Made by a program: the position numbers and the translations under genes | Assembly (NCBI GenBank): GCA_000969725.1 | Contig: JXSR01S028567.1 | From: Ophiothrix spiculata | Taxonomy: Eukaryota > Echinodermata > Ophiuroidea > Amphilepidida > Ophiotrichidae | Length of the DNA: 31,480 nucleotides | Reading direction: 5' to 3' (one strand) | Shown here: one piece after another, positions 9,714-20,305 of the stretch | How positions within the stretch are numbered: the stretch's first letter is position 1 | Layout of the letters: each line of letters starts with the position of its first letter | Notes under the pieces: model-generated | What the model was told of the DNA's origin: nothing | The model's input: the letters and a program-made list of their open reading frames with translations, nothing else | Databases searched by the model: none

Positions 9714-11239
9714 TTGGAAGCTCAATTAACACTTTTTCTTTTTTGTTTCATAAAAAGGTTTCAGATTTGTCACCGATACTAGTTGTGGATTCTTTATTGG
9801 ATTACAATTCCGAATTTTAGTTACGGTAATTGGAGGGATGATACTGTGGATCGTGGATTGCCCCTTAAAGGTTTTCGACTACAAAACAGGATAGCTATCA
9901 TGTTTAGGACTTTTAAGCACAATTAATTGGTGATATAGTATTCCTTCCAATTCCTGCAATCAGATGCGTCACATGATTCTTGACTCATGGTATTACTTCA
10001 GAGTGACTGTTACATTAGGTCAGATTATTCAGATGTGTTACTAATATAAAGGGATTAAAAAGACAGGCGGGCCCTGTCGCCCCGGATCCAGGTTAAATGT
10101 CACAATATCGTATATGCCAGCTTCACACCTAGTCTTACTTTTGTACAGAGTCAGGTGACAAAGTCTCATCAATTATGGAACAGTGACAACATAACCGTTG
10201 AAATAAACATGCCCCTGCTGTTTTCAATTTATTAATGTGCAATTTGACGTCATTATCTTCATTACAATTAACCCTATGATAGCTTGAGAAGCGATTTTTG
10301 TGTATTCACATCTTTCACGTCTCAAATTTGTATTTTTTTGAGATGTTGATATACACTGTTTAATTGGTAATGTTGATGATGGCTGAATGCTGTTGCATTT
10401 GGCATGCAGTTAGGATATGGAGTGCTGTTTCGTCTTAATCGACAAATTCCTTGGTTACTGTTGCCACAATAAATAGAATAAACACACATGGAAGAATGAT
10501 AATCCTGTTCCACTCAGGCCAATTTGTGCAGCTTATTAGTATTATAGTTATTTACCATATGGGCCTTTTCTCACCCTCAGAGGAAATGGAATATTCTCTT
10601 TTAATTTGCTTCACATTTCATAGATAAATGTCTTACTAATGTACATGCATATAACAGCAATATGTAAAGCTTATGGTTAATATTATACTGAAGGTATATG
10701 ACCTCACATAATTTATCACAAACTCGTGAAGTCTGAATTTTGATGTTACTTCACTGCCGTAACATTTTTAGTAAATAAATATATTGATTTTGACATGAGA
10801 CAAAAACTGTAGATGCACATTAGGTAAATTGTTATTTATATATCTAAGATGCATTTTACAGCATTGTGATATTATGCAGTGGACATCCCATCCCTCTGTG
10901 AGAAAATGGTACGGTCCATAATGCTGATGCAAAGTGCTCATTCTGCATTAGCTACTGCTCATCAGCAATTCGTGTTGTGGGGCGAGGCTTGACGTTATGG
11001 GGAAAATACATCAATTCAACCAGGCTACCCACACTGCAAATGCAACACATACAAACTCAATAATTACCGACATGTCTCCTTCATAATTACACCCAAATGC
11101 TGTTGCTTGTGCCATTACTGGCATCTGTGTGACTCTATGTACATATTGAATAACCAAGTCCAGAGCTGGTTCTCTATTGGACTGACATGTGGAAATAAAT
11201 AGATAGTGAATGAAGGGAACTAGAGACATTTAGACATCC
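9714..11239. other. Spacer with no recognisable gene
   Basis: Two minus-strand open frames (10322-10513, 11011-11229) lack motifs. The stretch 10870-11100 is somewhat less AT-rich and could be regulatory DNA for the candidate exon at 11475, but no element can be named. Confidence 0.45.
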
Positions 11240-11474
11240 AGGTTGTACTTAAGGTGGAGAGAGAGAGAGGCCTCAATTGTCTGTTGCATGCAAGCGAGCA
11301 GGGGACAACAGTGTGACATATTATGCGCATGGCTGCTTATATTCACATCTTGATGCTGACGGCCATGCTAGATCCCATTCTGTGCCTTCATAATAGCTGA
11401 TTTGACAGGGGCCTTACCCTGGGTAACCCCTCAACGTCTGTTTCCGATGCCCAAGTTGAGAGGATCATAACACC
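11240..11474 (+). promoter_or_regulatory. Possible 5' UTR / promoter region of the candidate first exon
   Basis: This stretch sits directly upstream of the proposed start codon at 11475 and is more GC-balanced than neighbouring DNA. It contains a (GA)n run at about 11256-11270 and stops in the coding frame (e.g. TGA 11457), as expected of untranslated sequence. No clear TATA box or initiator can be assigned. The call depends entirely on the exon being real. Confidence 0.22.
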
Positions 11475-11561
11475 ATGACTTGGACGCGCAAGGAACGAGA
11501 ACGTGGTTCCTATTCCTCTGTCAGTCAATTCGATCCGGATTATTTTATGTCAACTGATGAG
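11475..11561 (+). CDS. Candidate alternative first coding exon of the beta-subunit gene
   Basis: A 29-codon open frame begins at an ATG in favourable context (CACCATGA). It runs MTWTRKERERGSYSS, then SQFDPDYFMSTDE, and ends at GAG|GTACGG, a plausible splice donor. An in-frame TGA at 11457 shows that the frame cannot extend upstream, so the ATG is the natural start. Without splicing, the frame stops two codons past the donor (TAG at 11568). The donor phase (0) matches the acceptor phase of the exon at 30949, giving a continuous protein reading ...[16 protein letters not shown]. Known CACNB genes use several short, unrelated first exons exactly at this junction. The local sequence (about 11260-11560) is also less AT-rich than its surroundings, with several CpG-containing words. 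I do not recognise the peptide from a named isoform. A chance short ORF remains possible; no transcript evidence is available here. Confidence 0.5.
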
Positions 11562-12706
11562 GTACGGTAGCAGAAGAGTCAATCTTTAACATGTACATAT
11601 GTTATTGCAATCCGGGGGCTTATCCATTCATAAATTTCATACTATTAAACTGCATTGTATTGGATATTATTATTTTATTTTTTAAATCATATAGTGTATA
11701 AAATGTTTATTACAGCATTAACACTTGGTGATGAATTTTATATTAATATTGGTTATATTGTCCACAGATAAACAAGGAAAAGGAAGTTTCAGTGTGTGAA
11801 AAACAACGCCAATTATATTAATCAAATCAGTTTTAATGATGTTTTTTACGTTTTTAAAATAATTATAAAGTAATAATGACGTATATCAAGTGATACTTCA
11901 GATTTTACGATAAAAATAACCTACCAATGGGATACATATAATCAGAAATAAAAACAGGAAGTCAACATGAAAATGTCAAAATAATTTGTAAATGTCATGA
12001 GGGTATATTACAACCCATGCAGTTTACCGCATCTAGAAAATATACAGTAAATATCATTTTTAGTTGAGAAAAAGCATATCAGTTTTAATCCATGTCACCT
12101 ATGCAACAGGCGAATAGGAATGTTTCATAATGTTTTGATCATTATCTAAGCAAAATAAATGATGAGTACAAGCTGTGGCCCATTAATTGGTAGTAATTAA
12201 CACAATGCTATTTTAAACGTGATTATCAATCAATTTCAAATCATGCTGATGACAGACTTGACCATACCATCCATACTTGAAATCCGCATCTTATTTTTAC
12301 GTGTGGAGTTATATATCGAAATTATGCAATTGCTGGCACAGCAGATGCAGTACTATGATCTTTGGAAGGAGGAATGAATTAAAATGGGATAAGGAAATTA
12401 ATATTTAAATTTATTTCAAAAATGTTTTTTTTTCTGTCATATTATATTCAAGAATTAAAGTCTTTAAGTTGGAAAAATCAAGAAAATTCTGATAAATTGT
12501 CAATTTTTCTGCTCTTTTGAAATGGTACTTTAATCCTAACAGATGTGGATCTCACTAAATCCACTTCAGAAAATCATGAAAATGCGCTATATCCAAATAC
12601 ATCATAAATGGGGTTAAATGCAGGGACCAATTCTCTGGCCAGGTGCAGTTGCTCCGAGTGTCATGGGTTTGGGGCTAGAAACGGAAAGTTGAGAAATCAG
12701 GGTTAA

Positions 12707-13009
12707 CCCTTGTCTAACCAAGCATTTTTTGTAACACGATGTCTAACCAGGGAGAGGGTTGTTACAACCCTCTATTTTTTTTTAAAACAAAACCCATAGT
12801 GCAAGCTTTCTCTGGGTTGCAGCATCCCTCTCTATACCCAACCCATCTTAGGTGGTGGTACTCTTAATTTTGTTGTCATCAAAATGATCGCAAAGGATGT
12901 AAGAGATTACTTCAATACTTTTGGTCAGTTGCTTTTATATTTCATGAAACAAGAATAAAACCGAGAGAGGGTTAGGGGTTAGACATCCCCCTCCCAGGTA
13001 AGACGAGGG
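12707..13009. mobile_element. TTAA/CCC-type MITE
   Basis: The left end CCCTTGTCTAACC and the right end, minus strand CCCTCGTCTTACC, match at 11 of 13 positions. TTAA lies at both flanks (12703-12706, 13010-13013). A second, subterminal inverted pair (TCTAACCAGGGAGAGGG near 12749 and its approximate complement in 12960-12995) extends the palindrome. 303 bp, non-coding, piggyBac-like ends. Confidence 0.65.
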
Positions 13010-13507
13010 TTAACACTTCAAATTTCCTCAGAATTCTATTTTCCTTTAGAAGTAGCACCTATAATGTTCTATTGAATAGTGTTACTTGCCAATATCTCAT
13101 CTGATCCTCAAAATATGTTTGCATCATTTTTAGGCTGATAGAGTACTGTTTCATAAAACATCAAGAACCCAAAATTGATTTTACATGACATGTGCAGCTT
13201 ATGATCATACATTTTGAAAGTTTTGTTACTATAGGTAATTTGATTCCCTATGTTTGCCAAACGGTGTTCAAAGCCTGGTGTTCACCGTATATTATTAACT
13301 GATCATTATTCTCCCATTATAGCATGACAAAGTTGAGGTTGATGACTAACATCATTAATGAACAGAATCTCAAGGTTTTTGACCATAATTAACAGTTATC
13401 GTGGAATTCAGTAACGTTATACATCATGATTCATAAAATCGTCTCCATTTTTGTTGGAATTATATTTTGAAGCTTTCAAAAGAAACACTTGACTTATACA
13501 TTATCAT
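13010..13507. other. Spacer with no recognisable gene
   Basis: AT-rich intronic sequence between two transposable elements; no structure recognised. Confidence 0.5.
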
Positions 13508-13735
13508 ATTAGGTCTCATTTTTTAAGTTGGGACCCAATAAAAGGTGGTTTTGTTACATTTCTATCTAAAATATATATTCTTTTTAGTATATTTTCATTA
13601 TGGGAACCAAAATGAGCTTGATTTGGGGCTCAATTGAAAGCTTGATTAATGGTCTTTCATTTCCAGAAGAATGAAAAAATAAATAATTTCATCAGTAATA
13701 GCTACGGTTCGATAAACATAATTAGCCAGGGGTGG

Positions 13736-13950
13736 TGCAGGAGGTAGAGGAGGAGGAGGTAGAGGAGGAATTGGTATCAAAGAGGAGGTAGAGGAGGATT
13801 TGAGGGCAAAGAAGTGGTAAAAGGGGATGTTTTAGTTCAAGAAGGTGATTGAGGAAATGGTAATGAGGTCGTCGGGCATGTGGAAAGCAGAAATTAATTA
13901 TATCAATTGTTGACAAGAGGAGGATTTGAAAACGAGGAGGAGCTAGAGAA
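13736..13950 (+). repeat. Purine-rich low-complexity tract
   Basis: GGAGGTAGAGGAGG-type units dominate 13736-13800, with weaker continuation to about 13950. One frame reads as an RGG-like glycine/arginine run, but it is only about 30 codons between stops and lacks a start codon, so it is not treated as coding. Strong purine strand bias could allow triplex (H-DNA) formation. Confidence 0.65.
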
Positions 13951-14365
13951 GGATAATGTGTTACAAAATTCAAGTTTGTCTAACAGATAATTAAACATAA
14001 GAGAGGGCTCGTTTCAGTTTTGATAAAAGCCGGGAAATACGAAAAGATGTTCAGTCAAGAGTGAAATTGATGATACATCAAAACAAATTATACTGCCTTA
14101 TCAAGGCAAAAGGAAATTTTGCCCAGTATATTGATTGTTTTGATGGCAATTATAGTTATAATTGTTGTAGGGAAATTATACTTTCTTTGATTGTGGGAGT
14201 GAAACATGGACTGTATTAATGTGTTTATTTCTTTGTACCAATCAATTTTAATGATTAGCCATGGGTGTAGCATTTAGAAAAAGTTTCATATTTTGATCAC
14301 GCAATAATATAGTCTTGAGATTCATATATTTTCAAACCTGTATACAGGTGCAAGCATTAATTTAA

Positions 14366-14741
14366 ATGGCTGTAATTTGTTGTATTTGTGGCAAGTCATT
14401 TTCAAGGACTCACAATCAACAGAGACATTTGAAATTCCATTCACAGGACCGTTGTTCATTTCAATACTCTGTCTGTGGAAAAGAGTTTCATAGTCAGTTC
14501 AACGTGGAGAAACATAAAACAATACACAAGACAGATCCTAAATTTTTGGAGCACAGAAATGTACTCTTACAAGGCATATTAACAGCCAACATCATGATCA
14601 ATCTCACAAATGCAACGATTGTGGGAAATCCTTCCAACAGAAGTTTTCTCTGACACTGGAACTGTGTTTACTTGCACATGCGGAGAGCATTTCTCAAGGT
14701 TGTGGATCATTAAGCATGTTAAGCGTCAAAAAGGACTCTAA
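14366..14741 (+). pseudogene. Degenerate C2H2 zinc-finger gene fragment
   Basis: Finger 1 is intact: Cys5-x2-Cys8-x12-His21-x3-His25 around CGKSFSRTHNQQRHLKFH. Finger 2 keeps CGKEF and His50/His54 but has Tyr34 where its first Cys should be. The frame then shifts: finger 3 (CNDCGKSFQQKFSL, TGC at 14611) is in another frame and lacks its zinc-binding histidines. A finger-4 relic (CTCGEHFSRLWIIKH) is in a third frame, ending at TAA 14739. At least two frameshifts plus lost ligands make this a pseudogene of a nucleic-acid-binding multi-finger protein. It lies inside the 13512-15334 element, so it may be captured or retroposed. No poly-A tail was seen. Confidence 0.75.
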
Positions 14742-14777
14742 AGTATGTTCACGCTAGACCCATTTGTAAAATTTTTT

Positions 14778-15158
14778 ACACCCTGTATGTAATCGCTTTA
14801 CTCAATAATAAAATTACTCAAATAACAAAGATGAGATCTATTTTTGTTTCATCAGGTTAAGGAATGTTAAATGTAGTGCTTATTTGTTAAATTTTATGCA
14901 CATGATACACTTTACTAAATATAAACATTAAATCTAGGAAAAAAAAACTAAATTTTTAACACCCTGTATAATGAATACAATGTTGATGATAAACTTTTTT
15001 CCTGGTATGTATGTATGGGCAATAGGCTAAACTCTGTGTTCAACACGTTGACTTTTTATATACAAGTCTTATTTTTGTCTGGATGTCAAATAATTGACGA
15101 TCATTTTATTGATATTTTTGTTTGTCTCACCCTGTATAACTCTTAGCCACCCTGTACG
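14778..15158 (+). repeat. Four dispersed CACCCTGTA words
   Basis: CACCCTGTA occurs near 14779, 14961, 15129 and 15150, the first two preceded by TTTT(T)A(A) runs and three followed by T. Four copies of a 9-mer in under 400 bp exceed chance and suggest decayed internal repeats of the surrounding element. Confidence 0.5.
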
Positions 15159-15424
15159 CTTGACTTGATATTCACATTTTGAAATTGCTGACACAATTAG
15201 CTTTCAGGATATATATGCTTATATGCACTTAAGATGCATTTTTTTGAAATCCGGAGGGTTTTGCATAAGAAGATGCTATATTTCACTAAAACACACATGT
15301 AAAGCGTTTGGGTCCCAACTTAAAAAATGCGACCATTACTAAGTCCAAATTGGTCATGTTAACTTGAAGGACAGCATTACAGACAACATTTTACTTATCT
15401 CTTATGTCTGTTAGGAAGATGATG

Positions 15425-16850
15425 TACTTATTCTATATCTCTGGTAGATATCAAAAAAGGCCGACACCTTAAATATTTAACAAAAGAGCATATCTACCTA
15501 ACATAAGAAATTAAAATTTCTTATCTTAGGTAAATAGCAAGAAAGATAAACATTTTTGTAAATATTTAACAAACTAGTTAATTTAATTTATTTGTCTCTG
15601 GTAAATAGATTGAAAAAAATAACAATTTTGTAAATATTTTGTTAAAGAGCCCAAGTAGTTATTATCTGTGGTAGATTTCTGGAAGATGACAATTCAGTAG
15701 ACATAGGTATTTAATTTCTTATCGCTAGTAGATAGTAGTAAAGCTAATAATTTTGTAAATAATGTACTTCAGCACAAGTACAAATTTATTACATTGGTAG
15801 ATAGCTAGTAAGATATCTAATTTTGATAAATATTTAACAAGCCAGCATTTGTACTAAAATTACAGATAGCAAGGAAGGCAGTCTTTTTAAAATTTGACAG
15901 CATAGTATTTATTTAGCCTCTGTTAGATAGCAAGATGAATACATATATTTACTTTAATATTTAACAAAAATAATTTCTTATCTCTGGTAGATAGCAAGAA
16001 AGACAACAATATTGTAAATTTTACAAAATCCATCGTAAGCACTTAATTTTGTATCTTTAGTAGATAGCAAGAAAGACAACAATATTGTAAATTTTACAAA
16101 ATCCATCGTAAGTGCTTAATTTTGTATCTTTAGTAGATAGCAAGAAAGATTAACATTTATTAAATTTTGCAAAATCCATCATAAGTGCTTTAAAGGAGCA
16201 TGGTCCGATTGCCCCAACTTTTTCTCAAACTTTTTGAGATTTTGGTACCAAAATATTGCTCATATTTTTCTCATAACCCATGTGAAATTTCTCGGCTGAG
16301 ATATGGTCCGTTTTGTAGATATATATATGAAAAAGTGTCTAATTATGGTAACCATAATTAATTCTATACAGTAGCCTAACGTATATAGGAAACTCTGAAA
16401 TACAAAACCTACTCATAAAATCAAAACCATTTCACCGAATAAGCTGAAATTTGAAATTAAGACCTCTTGAATGGTCATCTTTCATATGACCATGAAAACA
16501 AACTTTTGAAAAATCGGACCAAGCTCCTTTAATTTCTTATTTCTGGTAGATATCAAAAAAGACAACAATATTCTTAATTTTACAAAATCCACCGTAAGTG
16601 CTTTCATTTATTATTATCTTTAGTAGATAGCAAGAAAGACAACAATATTGTAAATTTTACAAAATCCATCGTAAGTGCTTTAATTTCTTATTTCTGGTAG
16701 ATAGCAAAAAAGACAGCAATATTCTTGATTTTACAAAATCCATCGTAAGTGCTTTCATTTATTATTATTTTTGGTAGATAGCAAGAAAGACAATTTCTGT
16801 TAAATATTTAATAAGTACTTATTTCTTTTGTAGATACTTGTAATGGAAAT
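15425..16850. repeat. Diverged tandem array, ~16 units of about 58-86 bp
   Basis: Units contain CTGGTAGATAGCAAGAAAGA, then AACAATATTGTAAATTTTAC, then AAAATCCATCGTAAGTGCTT. The GTAGATA landmark (or variants) recurs near 15444, 15530, 15601, 15671, 15729, 15797, 15861, 15922, 15986, 16060, 16132, then after a 335-bp insertion at 16545, 16621, 16697, 16773 and 16829. Left units are heavily diverged and central/right ones highly similar. Units at 15986 and 16060 differ at only about two positions. The units after the insertion form a roughly 152-bp dimer repeated twice (16533-16684, 16685-16836). Non-coding. Confidence 0.9.
16194..16528. mobile_element. MITE inserted into the tandem array
   Basis: The ends AGGAGCATGGTCCGATT and (minus strand) AGGAGCTTGGTCCGATT differ at one base. 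The flanks are TTAA on both sides (16190-16193, 16529-16532). Sister array units read GTGCTTTAATTTC at this point, showing the empty site and confirming that TTAA (or TA) was duplicated. 335 bp, non-coding. The TTAA target suggests a piggyBac- or Kolobok-like transposase, but the ends are not CCC, so the superfamily is open. Confidence 0.8.
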
Positions 16851-16922
16851 TAAACTCTGGAGTGAAATAATTTACAAAAATGTTCTTATGACATTATGAA
16901 ATTGAATTGTATTATATTCAAG

Positions 16923-17030
16923 TTTATTTATTTATTATTCATTTATTTATTTGAACATACACTTTTACAACAGCGGCACACACACTTGGCGGTGCGTTCA
17001 AGTATATTAACATGGCTTCCCGGGTATGGT
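16923..17030 (-). mobile_element. Possible retroposon 3' end, minus strand
   Basis: Read on the minus strand, unique sequence containing GAACGCACCGCCAAGTGTGTG ends in an A-rich (AAAT/AATA)n tail at 16923-16952, as at the 3' end of a SINE or LINE. No reverse-transcriptase or tRNA-like part was seen, so this could equally be a simple (TTTA)n repeat next to unrelated DNA. Confidence 0.3.
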
Positions 17031-17088
17031 TAAGGTGATGATACAACTAGAACAATTTGCACTGCCTTTTATACAAGTTGGTTGCGAT

Positions 17089-17243
17089 CACATAGAAGTA
17101 CATGCGATTTTCACTATACACAAATAGGGGAGGCACTCATATTCTTAGTAACCGGGATAATTACCTGTCAATTTCAAATATGAGTACCTTCCCTGGAATC
17201 GTATAGCGAATTATGTATACCGTATACTTCTGTGATTGCAGCC
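17089..17243. mobile_element. 155-bp palindromic MITE
   Basis: Inverted ends GGTTGCGATCACATAGAAGT and (minus strand) GGCTGCAATCACAGAAGT, plus inner arms GGAGGCACTCATATT / GAAGGTACTCATATT. No clear target duplication and no coding capacity. Confidence 0.6.
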
Positions 17244-17299
17244 TAAAAGTAAAGCCAGAATACATACGCCAACATCTTAGAAATACATGTAGAATCAGC

Positions 17300-18820
17300 A
17301 ACAAATGACAAGTGCCATCTTGTGGAGGTACAAGGCTGGTTTTGAAATTATTTACTAAATATTGTCACTTGTTTTCAAAGATCAGAATACTATTTACTCT
17401 AAATAGAGTGATGACACTAAAAACAGAAAATATGTATATGATCCAGGCATTCTAATTCCACTACTTCAATTTCAAACTAAAACTGAAACACAGCCTCCTT
17501 TAAAAGAGATATAGATTGGTTATTTACAAATGCACTCTTACTAAGTCTTAAACCTTTCTGTACATAAATGAGTTAAAGCTGTCATCAGAATTGCAATCCA
17601 GATCTGATTCATGAAACTCTCCATAGCAGTTGTTGAAGTGAAAGTCTACCTCTTGATAACCTTTACTTGATGTATCGAATAGCATGGCCTGGTACATTAT
17701 ATAGGCCATGTGTTGGGATGACTAACAGGCAAGTTTGGAACCATGTTTCCGTGTGTTAGAGTTTTATGAAGTTGTAAAATAGTTCTTGAGCTTTTTTGAA
17801 TGATATCATACACATTGTATTATATTGTTAAAAAGTTTGGATTTAAAAATGTTTTTATTTCAAACATGTAAATATTTCGTCAAATAATAACTTTGTCTAT
17901 AAATTCTTGGCTTTCTCAAAATGATACATTTTACTTTTGCTCTCATGGAGATGTCAAATATAGAGTTGACAATATCTGTTAAAACATATATAGAACAAAT
18001 AATAAGTAAATGGAATGACAATTGTATAATTTTGTTTTTATTTTTTATTCACAAAAATTGTATCACACCACAAGGCTGTGTTTCTCAGCATATTCTGCAT
18101 TGAAATTATAGAAAAAGATCATATAATTGAACTTGAAGTAACATGCCAAAGATTTGAAGCAGAAATGATAAACTGTCATTTAACCACACATTATGAAATA
18201 TAATGTTCAGAATTGAACCACACTTAATTCATGTCTAAGATAAATGTTGTATTGTAAAAGGTTAAAGGTAAACACTGCCAATTAGAAGACACCACATGAC
18301 AATCTGTTATTGCTATCTACTACACATAGATCATACACTGTGATACATTATCATTCACCATTTTGTGAATCCCGTCTTGTTTACTTTGACTAGTCAATTT
18401 AAATTGTATTCATTGTAGTGAAAATTGCACTGGTGTGGTTTATTGCTAGGTCAAGGGCAATCAACAAAAATATTAACCATTGTAATGAATATTCAATATT
18501 AAATATACAAAGATATGAAATGAATCATGTGGGATCAAAATCACCGGAAAACAAGATCAAGCTCTTTATGATTCGGAATGCCTGTAAGTAGTATTATTAG
18601 TCAAGGAAATTTTGAGAACCAAATGAGCATTATACTTTGTATTCCTCAGATTTGTCATCATAAAAATATGTTATCTTTAGATATTGTTAGATATATGTAG
18701 AAGATAAGTAGGCCTTTAAATCTAGTACTTATTTTACAGCATATCGATACAAAAAATGTGACTGTTATTTAAATAAACAAAGTAAAAAATGTGGTTTTTT
18801 TAAAATCATGATAGTTATCC
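17300..18820. other. Spacer with no recognisable gene
   Basis: AT-rich intronic DNA. A 60-codon frame at 17921-18103 has no recognisable content. No repeat structure recognised. Confidence 0.45.
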
Positions 18821-18825
18821 ATTGT

Positions 18826-19165
18826 AAATATGATATCTGTTGATGGCAGAAGTTGGTCTCCTTTTGGCATTGGTATATTTGAAGAATTTATATATTTATG
18901 TTAAAGAATATTTAGCTTGGTAGTCTTTACGTAGTTGTGTTCAGTAGATATGATATCTGTTGATGGCAGAAATTTGTCTCTTATTTGATATTTAAAGAGC
19001 ATGTATTTATTTTTTAGATATATTTAGCTTTGGTAGTTTTTAGGTTATCTTCAGTAGATTTCTGTTGATGACAATAGTTAGTCTCTTTTTTTTTTGGTGC
19101 TTTTGGTCTATTTGAAGAACATCTAGCATAAATCAGAAAGCATTGTAGTCTTTATAGGTAGTTAC
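18826..19165 (+). repeat. Three-copy diverged tandem repeat, period ~105-120 bp
   Basis: ATGATATCTGTTGATGGCAG occurs at 18830 and exactly 120 bp later at 18950, with a third variant (TTCTGTTGATGACAATAGTT) from 19060. Each is followed by a variant of GTCTC then TTAGCTT-GGTAGT-TTT. Sequence identity decreases in the third unit. Confidence 0.7.
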
Positions 19166-20229
19166 ATAGTATGTTTCTTGACCTTCACTTCAATGATTAA
19201 CGATAATTTAAGGCAGATTCAATCCAATAGTGGATTTTACTAGTTTAGTTTGGGAATGAATGTAATTTCTATTTTATATATCAATAAAAGTAGGTCCCCT
19301 ATTGATAACATTTTCAGCCAGCAGCTGACTTCAAGCTTTCTCCAGCTATAACAAGCAATATCAGACAGCTTTCTTGGGCTCCAAATGTCTTCTTGATCTC
19401 AAAAAAGACTTGGATGGACTTAAGAAAGAGGGGAACCTTCTAGGTTTCTTCCCATTCATAGTTACATCTTCAGGCCACCATTCAAATTTATTGAAGTTCA
19501 TGCTCATTTGTATTATTCATTTCAACGAGTGGAACGTCATTTGGAAGTTGAATTCATCTTTTTAAAAGCAACTTGTTGCTCCAATCAAAATGGCAAGGAT
19601 GGCAAATTTTTGTTGAGGGTGTTTACTTTGTCAGCTATGAGAGTGTACATGGAAAATAATGTCATTACAGTGTTCCACATACATAATAGAGACTCTGTTT
19701 CTGAAATTATGAATACAGAAATGTGTTTTCATTTTCACTGATGAGAAAGTATAAAAAAGGCATTCAAACGAAGAGGAAAAGTTCACATTCTGTGTATTTG
19801 AACTTGTGTATTGCCTCCCTCAGTAAATACTTGGCAACTTGTTTGATTTGAGGTTAAAAGGACAGGATTCAGTTCAGAGATGCAATGTAGAGATTGCAAA
19901 GAATGGGATGGGTGTCTAATGGAGTGTGAGATGCCAGGATGTGTAATGAAAATGACTGGAATAGGCAAAATCTGTCAAGTGCTATCAGCACTACGTCACT
20001 GCTTAGATCAGCATTTCATTGCACATTAAAGGTGTACACAAATTCAACGAAATCAGGATATAACTTTACGTCAATGTATGCACAATATCATTTACGTGAT
20101 CAGCAATGCTGACACTTGACATAAATATTACAATTTCTGTGAAATGACAATTTATCAAGCAGTTTTATTTGATTGTAGAATGCCAACATTGGTTGAAATC
20201 TTGTGTAGTGAGACTTGCGTATGGTTGGT
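19166..20229. other. Spacer with no recognisable gene
   Basis: Two overlapping open frames (19374-19565, 19508-19741) follow a plausible acceptor TTTTCAG at 19317. They encode no recognised domain and share no phase evidence with the calcium-channel exon, so they are not called as coding. Confidence 0.45.
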
Positions 20230-20305
20230 TTGGTCACACACCATTAAGAATGGCGACATCAACAGGTGCTGGCTGACTCAAATCGTAATGTGAGAACATG
20301 AGATC
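20230..20305 (+). repeat. Dispersed direct repeat, copy 1
   Basis: Begins TTTGGTCACACACCATTAA and continues with ACATCAACAGGTG and TGTGAGAA; the same succession occurs at 21175-21243 about 0.94 kb downstream in the same orientation. Confidence 0.55.

Larger units (their letters stand above)
13512..15334. mobile_element. 1.8-kb DNA transposon-like element with 27-bp TIRs
   Basis: The first 27 nt (13512-13538, starting GGTCTCATTTTTTAAG, ending GGGACCCAA) and the last 27 nt (15308-15334) are inverted copies with one mismatch (the fifth base). ATTA abuts both ends (13508-13511, 15335-15338), a candidate 4-bp target duplication. Contents: a purine-rich tract (13736-13950), a broken C2H2 zinc-finger gene (14366-14741) and four copies of CACCCTGTA (14778-15158). 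No transposase is recognisable. The superfamily is unclear; the ends are neither TTAA/CCC nor hAT type. Confidence 0.65.

Noticed and set aside
13736..13831. RGG-box protein segment
   Set aside because: About 30 codons between stops, no start codon, no splice support; explained by purine-rich low-complexity DNA.
15425..16850. CRISPR array
   Set aside because: Units are contiguous 58-86-bp tandem repeats without unique spacers, in animal intronic DNA.
19317..19741. Additional exon following TTTTCAG at 19317
   Set aside because: The frames encode nothing resembling calcium-channel beta subunits or any other family I recognise, and have no convincing donor.
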